Below, one piece after another: positions 1 through 7,700 of a DNA stretch of 24,945 nucleotides. The notes below the pieces were generated by a model. The model saw only the letters and a program-made list of their open reading frames with translations. It did not search any database and was not told where the DNA came from. Made by a program: the position numbers and the translations under genes. How positions within the stretch are numbered: position 1 is the stretch's first letter; each line of letters starts with the position of its first letter. The DNA comes from Flemingiibacterium sp045636145 (lineage in GTDB: Bacteria > Bacillota > Clostridia > Oscillospirales > CAG-272), in the NCBI GenBank assembly GCA_045636145.1, contig JAZTWV010000027.1:1-24945 (forward strand), given 5' to 3'.

Positions 1-705
1 GTTATCATTGATGGCGAAGACATAGGCGCAGTGAGCGAGTATACTTTTGAGAACGTTAAAAAGGTACATACCATCCACGCAGTTTTTGAAGCAATTACTG
101 TGGATGAGCCCGAAACTCCCGCTTGTGACGGCGGGGAGTCCTGTCCGATGAGTGCTTACACCGACCTTGAGGCAGGCAAGTGGTATCACGATGCGCTTCA
201 CTATTGCCTTGAAAACGGTCTTATGCAGGGCGTTGGCGATAATGTCTTTGATCTTGACAGCATGACTACCCGTGCAATGATCGTTACTATTTTGTGGCGT
301 ATTGCGGGAAGCCCCGTAGTGAACTACGCTATGGATTTCGAGGATGTTGAGGCAGATCAGTGGTACACTGAGGCTATCCGTTGGGCGGCAAGCGAGAATA
401 TCGTTAAAGGCTACGGTAACGGCAAATTCGGTACAAACGATCCCATTACCCGTGAACAGCAGGCGTCTATCCTTTACCGCTACGAGCAGTATAAGGGCGG
501 CGGATTTACCGGCATGTGGATGATGCGCCTTGAGTTCAGAGACGTTGAGGAAATCTCCGAATATGCGTACGAAGCAATATGCTGGATGCATATGAAGGGC
601 GTTCTGCTCGGTAAGCTCGACGGAAGCATTCTCGATCCCAAGGGTATGGCTTCACGTGTTGAAGCTGCTGCTATGATTCAGAGATACTGTGAATTAACAA
701 AATAA
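1..705 (+). CDS. SLH-domain surface protein, C-terminal part (5' end outside window)
   Basis: The frame is open from base 1. An in-frame GTG at 31 exists, but the codons before it already read as protein (VIIDGEDIGA...), so this is the C-terminal end of a longer gene. Those first residues, ending HTIHAVFE, match the 'DG..vGav..YtF.nV...HtI.A.F' pattern seen at the end of beta-rich repeat modules in clostridial surface proteins. Three SLH modules follow, each about 60 residues, recognisable from Y/F-x-D-V/L-E...WY..A..., G-x-G-x-x-F and the TRA/TRE/SRVE signature. They should bind secondary cell-wall polysaccharide and hold the protein on the cell surface. SLH modules lie at the C terminus here, unlike the giant protein downstream. 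The stop at 703-705 is 15 bases before the next start, so the two genes are probably cotranscribed. The function of the missing N-terminal part is unknown. Confidence 0.88.
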   Translation, partial: VIIDGEDIGAVSEYTFENVKKVHTIHAVFEAITVDEPETPACDGGESCPMSAYTDLEAGKWYHDALHYCLENGLMQGVGDNVFDLDSMTTRAMIVTILWRIAGSPVVNYAMDFEDVEADQWYTEAIRWAASENIVKGYGNGKFGTNDPITREQQASILYRYEQYKGGGFTGMWMMRLEFRDVEEISEYAYEAICWMHMKGVLLGKLDGSILDPKGMASRVEAAAMIQRYCELTK

Positions 706-720
706 TTAAGGAGAAGGACA

Positions 721-2130
721 ATGAAGAAAAGATTTTTAAGCTTAATTCTGTGCATTTGTACTCTTGCATCTCTGCTTACGGTTTCGGCATCTGCTGCCGC
801 AACCAAGATCTCGGTAGATTCTGCTGAATATTACGATAACGGTGATGTAAAAAGCGTAAAGATCTCCTTTGGTTGGGACACTGCAACCGCTACAAGCCGT
901 ATGACCGTTATGACCAAGCGCCTGCGTTCAGCGGGTGAAGCCGGCACAAACGGTAGCTACGGTGACTTTACCGATCTCGGTTATTACGGCACCAAGTTCA
1001 AGTCCTGGGATCAGGTGCTCGCGCAGAACAGTACCTTCGGTATACTCTACTATACCGGAGAGCAAAAGATGACTTACGGTAAAACAAATGTGGGTACGCT
1101 GAATTTTGATAAGGGCGACATTCCCCTTGACACCAACCGGACCTACTACCTGTACTTGTGGACATACTACGGCGGCAGATATTATCCCGACAATCTCTTT
1201 ATGGTGCTTGAGGTTAAGGACGGAGCTTTCAGATATGCTCCCGCTACCGGAAGGAACTCGTACGGGGATTTCACCGTTCTGAAGACTGCAACACCTACCA
1301 CCCCCACTACGCCTACCGTACCTACGGTTAATTTTGGGGACGTTAAATCGAGCGACTATTTCGCAACTCCCGTAAACTGGGCGGTTGATCGCGGCATAAC
1401 CGTTGGCACAAGCGCTACCGCGTTCTCCCCGAACGCAACCTGCACTCGCGCGCAGATACTCACCTTCATGTGGCGTGCCGCAGGGTCGCCTGAACCGAAA
1501 TATGCGAATTTCTACACCGATATAAAGGAAAGTGACTATTTCTACAAGGCTGCTCTTTGGGCAAGAGAAAAAGGCGTTCACATTCCGTCGGACGAGCTGT
1601 TCAGACCGAATACGCCTTGCACCCGTGCCTCTACGGTGGAATATTTCTGGCGTCTTGCGGGCGCGAAAATCGGCGAGCCCGTTCCGTTCTCCGATATTGA
1701 TCGCGGCTCGGTTCTCGAGAACGCCGTTTCGTGGGCGGTTGAAAATGGCATCACCGCTGGCACCGGCGGAACCAACTTTACGCCGAACACGGTCTGCACC
1801 CGTGCTCAGATAGTAACGTTCCTTTACCGTTACCACGTCGCTCCGACGGACAACAGTGCGCTTATCGAAACTCTCCGCAAAACTGTTGTTCAAGGCTCCA
1901 TGAAGCTCGATCCGCCGATTCCGGAGGATTACAGGCTGCATCCCGATTGGTACGGAAGTCTGACACCTCCCGCTGAAATGAGCGATGAGCGTTTGCTCGC
2001 AGAGTATGAGTATATTCAAAAGGCAATCGCCGACTTCAGAGCGCGCGGTATATACATGAGTGACGGTCCTTATTCGCGTGAGCTTGATCTGTGGTCAGAA
2101 GCAAGCCGCCGCGATTTGCTTGATGAATAA
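721..2130 (+). CDS. Secreted SLH-domain protein, 469 aa
   Basis: ATG at 721 is preceded by AAGGAG at 708-713. A signal peptide covers about residues 1-26 (MKKRF..., hydrophobic core, ASAAA cleavage region). Residues about 27-185 form an unrecognised tyrosine- and glycine-rich, probably beta-rich domain. A short Thr/Pro linker (TPTTPTTPTVPT) leads to three SLH modules at about residues 203-377. Each has the F.D....YF..A..WA..-GI pattern, and all three carry a Cys-Thr-Arg-Ala motif (CTRAQ, CTRAS, CTRAQ) where TRAQ/TRAE is usual. About 90 charged residues follow with no recognised domain. It is probably a wall-associated protein held through the SLH trimer and cotranscribed with the upstream SLH gene. 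The substrate or role of the N-terminal and C-terminal regions cannot be read from sequence. A 363-aa antisense frame over this gene is a shadow. Confidence 0.88.
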   Translation: MKKRFLSLILCICTLASLLTVSASAAATKISVDSAEYYDNGDVKSVKISFGWDTATATSRMTVMTKRLRSAGEAGTNGSYGDFTDLGYYGTKFKSWDQVLAQNSTFGILYYTGEQKMTYGKTNVGTLNFDKGDIPLDTNRTYYLYLWTYYGGRYYPDNLFMVLEVKDGAFRYAPATGRNSYGDFTVLKTATPTTPTTPTVPTVNFGDVKSSDYFATPVNWAVDRGITVGTSATAFSPNATCTRAQILTFMWRAAGSPEPKYANFYTDIKESDYFYKAALWAREKGVHIPSDELFRPNTPCTRASTVEYFWRLAGAKIGEPVPFSDIDRGSVLENAVSWAVENGITAGTGGTNFTPNTVCTRAQIVTFLYRYHVAPTDNSALIETLRKTVVQGSMKLDPPIPEDYRLHPDWYGSLTPPAEMSDERLLAEYEYIQKAIADFRARGIYMSDGPYSRELDLWSEASRRDLLDE

Positions 2131-2156
2131 TAAAATTCAAATCAAAGATACAGAAG

Positions 2157-2201
2157 AGATTTGTTATGGTATTGTATCAAATGCAAAACCATAACAAATC
2201 T
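2157..2201. repeat. Perfect 14-bp inverted repeat between SLH gene and next gene
   Basis: Arms at 2157-2170 and 2188-2201 are exact reverse complements with a 17-base loop. No T-run follows on either strand, so it is not a standard intrinsic terminator. It could be a weak terminator, an mRNA-end stabiliser or a protein-binding palindrome in the 139-base gap before the gene at 2270. Confidence 0.6.
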
Positions 2202-2269
2202 GTATTATACAAGAGGTTAAAGTATTACATTCCTTTACAGCACTTTCAAATAAGGAGAAATAAGCAGAG

Positions 2270-3727
2270 ATGAAAAGACTTTTTGGAATAATTATTGCAC
2301 TGTGTATACTGCTTCCCATCCTTCCTGCAAATGTATTTGCGGCAACGATGATAAGCAAATCAGACATATCGGTAAATGCCCCCGAAGCAGGAGTGGCACC
2401 TATTGTGTTTGCTTCTGTGCTGAATCAGAGCCTTGAGGTTACAAAGGTTGAATGGGTTGGCGAGCTTGACGGGAACGGATGCTTTAAGGAAAACACAGCA
2501 TATACAGTTAACATTACCATAAGAATTAAAGCCGGACAGGATAAATATCTTGTAAACCAGGAGGGCGGCTTCAGAGTAAATAGGAAAAAAGCCGTAATGA
2601 CAAGTCTTTCGGGAGACGGTCAGGAAGCGGTTATCAGCTATACCTTCGATAACGGTGCAGGCAGTGCATCGGTTAAAGCACCGACGGAATCAACACCCAC
2701 GGAGCCTGCCACCGCTGAACCGACTGCTTTAAAGGATGCCAATTTCTCTGTAGCGGAACCTGTTCAGGGAGAAAAGCCGTCTACCGTTATTACAACTGAC
2801 AGAAGCGATTTGTTTGATATTTCCGGCGTTAAATGGACGGGAGAGTTTGATTCAAACGGTTGCTTTATTGCAAAAAACACATACAGACTCCACTTTAACG
2901 TTACAGTTAAGGACGGAGTGAATGCCATCATTCCGTCAAAGGGTGTTGAAAGTATAAGAAATTACCGTATCAACGGGAAGCTCTTAACCACGGGTGATGT
3001 TGTCGGTGACGGGAAACAGTTGCAGACAGGAATAAATTTTGATGTTGCGCTTCCAAAAGAGGCAGTGGATATGGAATACAACTATTCCCAAAAGCATGCC
3101 GATGAACACTATTACACCGTGTATCCCGCAGGAGATGTGGAAATTATAGTAAACGAAGGCGAAACATTGACTGACAAGGTTAAGGGCTTCAGCGTTGCAC
3201 AGACAAACAGTGTCAAAAGAATTGTACTTAACTATACTTATAATACGCACAAGGACTGGTATGGCTCTGATGAAGTAACAGTTGGAAGAGCATGGGATGC
3301 GGCAGAATTCCAGTCTTTTCCCAATCTTGAAGAACTGTGGATCGGTCCGAAGGTGGATATAGTGGATTTTCTGCAAGACTATCATGATTCCTATGGCGAA
3401 AGCGCTGACTTGATAATGCCCTTTAACAGTAACAATTCCGAAACACAGAACCTTACCATGTTTGTGTCGGATACCGTTCTTCCAAACGGCTTTACGGGTG
3501 ATTGGAACAGGGTGAAAAATCCTTTCGGTTCTGACGGATACATGACAATAGACCCCGGTCCTTTCAGACGTTTTCAGTCAAGGCTTTATTCGGGGGCGGA
3601 TGTTATAGAGGCTTATAAAAAGGGTGCGTCAAATGCTCGTGAATGGTGTACAAACCATGATTTCAGCGAGCTTATCCTTGCCAGGTGGCGTATTGCTTTT
3701 GGAGCCTTATATACCGTAACCGAGTAA
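2270..3727 (+). CDS. Secreted protein with duplicated beta-rich domain, 485 aa, unknown function
   Basis: The start at 2270 gives a clear signal peptide (MKRLFGIIIALCILLPILP..., cleavage near ANVFAA). AAGGAG at 2252-2257 lies 12 bases upstream, rather far. Two diverged copies of one module are visible at about residues 30-128 and 160-262. Both contain V.W.GE.D.NGCF...N.Y...(I/V)....K, a motif typical of Ig-like modules in clostridial secreted proteins. A Thr/Pro/Glu-rich linker (about residues 130-155) separates them. The C-terminal 200 residues have a 'F(P)NLEELWIGP' stretch resembling a leucine-rich or BspA-like strand, but no clear domain. There is no SLH module and no LPXTG, so the protein is either released or held by a partner. 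Placed between SLH genes and the giant SLH gene, it probably belongs to the same surface locus. Its function is unknown. Confidence 0.82.
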   Translation: MKRLFGIIIALCILLPILPANVFAATMISKSDISVNAPEAGVAPIVFASVLNQSLEVTKVEWVGELDGNGCFKENTAYTVNITIRIKAGQDKYLVNQEGGFRVNRKKAVMTSLSGDGQEAVISYTFDNGAGSASVKAPTESTPTEPATAEPTALKDANFSVAEPVQGEKPSTVITTDRSDLFDISGVKWTGEFDSNGCFIAKNTYRLHFNVTVKDGVNAIIPSKGVESIRNYRINGKLLTTGDVVGDGKQLQTGINFDVALPKEAVDMEYNYSQKHADEHYYTVYPAGDVEIIVNEGETLTDKVKGFSVAQTNSVKRIVLNYTYNTHKDWYGSDEVTVGRAWDAAEFQSFPNLEELWIGPKVDIVDFLQDYHDSYGESADLIMPFNSNNSETQNLTMFVSDTVLPNGFTGDWNRVKNPFGSDGYMTIDPGPFRRFQSRLYSGADVIEAYKKGASNAREWCTNHDFSELILARWRIAFGALYTVTE

Positions 3728-3772
3728 AATCACGGAAATTGGCGGATTTTGAATCAGAACCGCTACTTTACC

Positions 3773-3796
3773 ACTGCCCTTGAAGTTTGGGGCAGT
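3773..3796. terminator. Weak hairpin between converging genes
   Basis: ACTGCCC at 3773-3779 pairs with GGGCAGT at 3790-3796 across a 10-base loop, between the stop of the 485-aa gene and the stop of the minus-strand regulator gene. A T-run exists at 3818-3824, but 20 bases beyond the stem. Termination in either direction is therefore only a guess. Confidence 0.3.
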
Positions 3797-3828
3797 TCAA
3801 TCATCAAAAGCTCATTCTTTTTTTGCTT

Positions 3829-4593
3829 CTATTCAATTATCGCAATTATCTGTGTAATAAATTTAGACGTATCCTTGTGCTGCGGTGGTCCTTCAAGGTA
3901 AAGGTTACGGAATGTGCCCAAAAGCTTTACGTTGTTTTCTTCTGCATAAGAGATAAGTCTTTTTCGTGCTTCGGGAATATCCTCGTAAGCACCATGATGA
4001 AAGAACGAAAGGGCTTTGAGCTCGGGGATTTGTTTTACATATTCGCCTTTACTTTCAGATGGCACGGCAACGCAGTACGAAATCTCCGTGGGAGCTTCTG
4101 CAGAATACTCGGTAAAATACATACGCCTTGTTGTATCAGTACCGTATGCTTTCATAGCTTCAAGTGCCGTATCACGGAGTATATTTGTTTTGTCGGCAAC
4201 CGTAACGGTGCTATATGTACGAAGGTAGATTGTCTGCGGCTCAATGATAATTTCTTTGATTGTGTCGTTCGTTTTATAGCTTCGCTCTTTCAGCTTCTCG
4301 ATGGTGAGATTAAGTTCATCTCTCATTTTTTCAAGCCGCGCTATCATCGGCTGCAGGTCAGTGGTACCGCTGAAATACTCACGAATTTCATCAAGAGAAA
4401 GTCCCAAGTTCTGAAACACACGGATTGTGCGAATTTGCGTAAAGGTGTCAATGGTGTAATACCTGTTACCTGTGGTTCCGTCTTTCTTATCAGGCTTTAT
4501 AAGGCCTTTCATCTCATAACCCAGTATTGCTTTTCTTGTAATTCCAACGGCTTTTGCAATTTCGCCTATGGAAAATAAGTTCTTGTTATCCAT
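3829..4593 (-). CDS. MerR-family transcriptional regulator with GyrI-like effector domain
   Basis: Read on the minus strand, an ATG at 4593 is preceded by a strong AAGGGAGGA site (4602-4610), giving 254 residues. An upstream in-frame ATG at 4668 lies beyond any ribosome site and next to the operator, so I reject it. Residues about 6-75 form the winged MerR helix-turn-helix (FSIGEIAKAVGITRKAILGYE..GLI.P). A coiled dimer helix follows at about 76-115, and a GyrI/BmrR-type ligand-binding domain at about 117-254, ending in the typical YLEGP...ITQI pattern. Members of this class bind hydrophobic or cationic compounds and untwist promoters with 19-bp spacers. The regulator is divergent from the 3190-aa surface gene and the shared region contains exactly such a promoter, so it probably controls that gene and itself. 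The ligand is unknown. Confidence 0.9.
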   Translation of the reverse strand: MDNKNLFSIGEIAKAVGITRKAILGYEMKGLIKPDKKDGTTGNRYYTIDTFTQIRTIRVFQNLGLSLDEIREYFSGTTDLQPMIARLEKMRDELNLTIEKLKERSYKTNDTIKEIIIEPQTIYLRTYSTVTVADKTNILRDTALEAMKAYGTDTTRRMYFTEYSAEAPTEISYCVAVPSESKGEYVKQIPELKALSFFHHGAYEDIPEARKRLISYAEENNVKLLGTFRNLYLEGPPQHKDTSKFITQIIAIIE

Positions 4594-4662
4594 AAAATAT
4601 ATCCTCCCTTCAAATGCAAGAAAAATTTTTTGAGATATTTTAGAATATTTTTTCAAAATGTA

Positions 4663-4693
4663 TTGCATCGTCCCCTGAGGGACGGTGTATAAT
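4663..4693 (+). promoter_or_regulatory. MerR-type promoter with 19-bp spacer for the giant gene
   Basis: TTGCAT (4663-4668) and TATAAT (4688-4693) are separated by 19 bases, the diagnostic over-long spacer of MerR-activated promoters. Transcription should begin near 4700, leaving a leader of about 36 bases before ATG 4736, which has AAGAGG at 4722-4727. Confidence 0.75.
4669..4684. promoter_or_regulatory. MerR operator dyad
   Basis: CGTCCC (4669-4674) and GGGACG (4679-4684) form a hyphenated palindrome with a 4-base centre. It fills the spacer between the -35 and -10 of the rightward promoter. Size, GC-rich arms and placement match operators of BmrR-like MerR regulators. The same site falls just downstream of the predicted leftward start, fitting autorepression. 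Confidence 0.75.
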
Positions 4694-4694
4694 T

Positions 4695-4723
4695 ATTATA
4701 GCATATAATGTTTAAAAATTCAA
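4695..4723 (-). promoter_or_regulatory. Leftward promoter for the merR-type gene
   Basis: On the minus strand TTGAAT (4723-4718) and TATAAT (4700-4695, with an extended TGC in front) are 17 bases apart. It overlaps the rightward promoter face to face, so RNA polymerase could occupy only one at a time. Its start would lie near 4688, just upstream of the operator in the direction of merR transcription. Confidence 0.65.
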
Positions 4724-4735
4724 GAGGTACATAAA

Positions 4736-7700
4736 ATGAAAAAGATTATCAGCTTCTTACTTGCGTTCAGCATGATACTTTCATTTATACCAACTGCAGT
4801 TTTTGCAGACTCGCTTGGGAATGAAGTGTCGGTGGAACAGTCAAACCCCTTTACTGATGTAAAGGAAGACGATTGGTTCTACGATGCTGTTCAGTACGCA
4901 CGAATCAACGGTTTCTTTAACGGAACCTCGGAAACTACGTTCGATCCAAACGGTACCATGACACGCGGCATGTTTGTTACCGTGCTTGGCCGTATGGCAG
5001 GCGTTGATCCGGAAAATTATTCCGGCGATACTGCTTTCACTGACGTTCCCTCTAATGCGTACTATGCACCATATGTAGAATGGGCATCAAAATACGGCAT
5101 TACGAGCGGTACTGGGGAGAATCAGTTCTCGCCTGACGCACTGATCACACGTCAGCAAATGGCAGTGTTCTTTGTTCGCTATTTTGATGCATTTGACGTA
5201 GAATACGATACGGGCATCGAGGTAGACACCGTTCCGGCTGACTACGACAAGATCGCCGATTACGCAAAAACAGCGGTTCTGAAGCTTTGGAGCAAGGGAC
5301 TTCTTAACGGTGACGGAGTTAACTTCAACCCGGACAGCAATGCCACTCGTGCGGAAAACGCAACGGTGTGTATGCGTACGGACAGAGTTGTTGATGTATG
5401 GTACAAGGAACCCGGTGTTCCAAGCGACCGAGTACGCATTGAGTATCCGTTGGTGGATGACGAGTTCGACGGTGATGGCACCACTGACGATGATGGTACC
5501 GCTGACGACGGTGGCACCACCGACGAGAGCGGCACAACAAATCCTGACCGTCCTTCGGGAAACTACCCTATCATCATACCCCAGTCAAAAACCTGCAAGG
5601 TTACATTTGTAACCAACGGTGCAGATCCGATAGAGTCGAAAACGATAGATAAAGGTACGCTTGTTTCCGAGCTGCCCACACCGTATCGCGAAAACTATAT
5701 CTTTACCGGCTGGTACTATGATAAAGGTATGAGCAAGCTGGCATCCAAGAGTGACGCTATTACCTCGAATACTACTCTTTATGCAGGCTATATTCAAACC
5801 GAGGCACTTGAGCCTGTGGAATCTCCCACATTTGCCGCGGCTATGGATGTGGATGGTGACTTTTCAGTTACTGTTATATCCACCGATCCGACGCTGACTG
5901 CAGAGCAGGTGCAGAGTGCTATTGAGGTTGAGGTGGCTGCCGATAGCAGTCAGACCGATCTGTTCGTTGTATCCGGCAGTAATGGCAGCTATGTGATTTC
6001 CGGCAACGGCGGCTTTGACGCAGGAAAAAACTTCCGCATTACACTTCATGATACAAGACTTTCGTTTGAGGGTGAGCTTGACACAGTTCGTGAATTTAAC
6101 TTCACCACAAAGAAAGAACAGGTTCTGAATCTTACCATCGCCAATGATATGCTGTTTATCCCCATGGAGGATGTCAGCGATATCATCAATGACGGAGTTT
6201 CGGTTGCGTCCCTCAGTATTGCTCTTTATGAGGCGGATGAAGATGGTAATGTTAGTCCCGCTGATCTCACCACTGGTAGCTTTACCTATAACGGTACGCT
6301 TGAACTTAAGGTTGGTGACGTTGCCGCTATCTATGCAGGTCTGCGTCCTGATCTGAGAACGCTTGACAGCACCGCAGAAGAAAACGGCGATCTTGCATAT
6401 GTTGAGATAATTGCGGTAGAAGGAAACCGTATCAGTTATAAAAACGCCGATGCGGAGCAGGTTATCTTTACTCCGGACGTTCTCCCCATACCGGTAGAGC
6501 ACGATCAGGATACCGCTCCCGACACGATCACGCTTGAAAACAAGCACCTTGATTTCTCCGCTGACGTGTATGCATATATTGAGCTTGACTCGCAGACGAC
6601 TGTGGATATTGGCGACTATATGCTCTTCTATACGGGCGTTATCGGTCAAAGTGAGATTGCACAGGGATATGCTTTAATCGAGGATGTTGAAATCGGCGCG
6701 GATGTAACCGTGATCACATATGTGACTGTTACTTGGGAAGAAGTAGAGCAGACTATGGACATTTATGTCCAGGATCAGGTTCAGGGCTCCGAGCTTCTTG
6801 AAGGGGTTGACACCGATGATCTTGAGTCTGCCATAGAGCAGCACGCAGTTGAAAGCGGTTTCGCTGAAGAAGCGGCTCTGTATCTCGCATCCCTTGCGCT
6901 TGCAACCGACAGCTTCACCGAGTGGAAGGATGACGTTAATATTAACGATATCCGATTTACACTCGATGACGGTACACCTCTTTCTCCCGAAGAAATCCGT
7001 CTGATGGCAGACGGCAACAAGGTATCTGTTAAAACAGAAAAGCTGAAAGCATCCATCTCCACATCGCTTAAACACTTCAGCGGTTATTCGGGACTCCGTC
7101 TGACGCTTGATGTTGGCATAAAGATCACAATTCAGCCTTCCGCTAACAGCGATGCTACTTTGGAGATCACCGTTACCGGTTCGTTTGAACAGGAAATGCG
7201 TCTTTCTGTGGGTGCATCCAGTGAGGCTATCTGGAAAGTATGGGGTATTTTCCCGTACATCGCCGAATATCGCGTAACAGCTAACGTGGACCTCTTCGAT
7301 TACACAGGCATCGAAATAGATGCACAGATGATCACAAAGGAAAAAGAAGAGGAAGAGGAAGATAAAAACGATAAAAAGCCTGGTACTTCCGGTAAGATAG
7401 ATCAGATAACTGAAAATATCGAAAAAGGCATTGATATTGCGAGTCAGATCAAAGAGATCCTCAATGCCAAAGATGAGGAAGAGGGCGACGGTGACGATAA
7501 AGGCGCCGAAACCATAAACAATGCGCTCCAGCAGAAGTACAAGGAAATGCTGGGAAGCGAAGCAGAGTGGGTAAATATCATCGAAAAGGAACTTGTCAGC
7601 AAGGAACTCCGAGTTCCGCCTCCAATTCCGATCATTGCTGTCAAGTTTGAGGCAAGCTTTGTAGTTCAGGTTAAAGCAAGCGTTTCTGTTGGCTTTGATT

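Noticed and set aside
928..2019. 363-codon minus-strand open frame over the 469-aa SLH gene
   Set aside because: It lies wholly antisense to a gene with signal peptide, SLH modules and ribosome site. Its own translation has no recognisable domain and is rich in Arg/Cys/Val as expected for a shadow frame.
3787..4578. 263-codon plus-strand open frame over the regulator gene
   Set aside because: It is the antisense of a clear MerR-family protein. Its translation is Cys/Phe-rich with no domain or ribosome site.
4594..4668. Longer start of the regulator at ATG 4668, adding 25 residues
   Set aside because: The extension is not conserved-looking, and the ATG has no ribosome site and lies beside the operator. 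The ATG at 4593 has an excellent ribosome site and begins the MerR fold.
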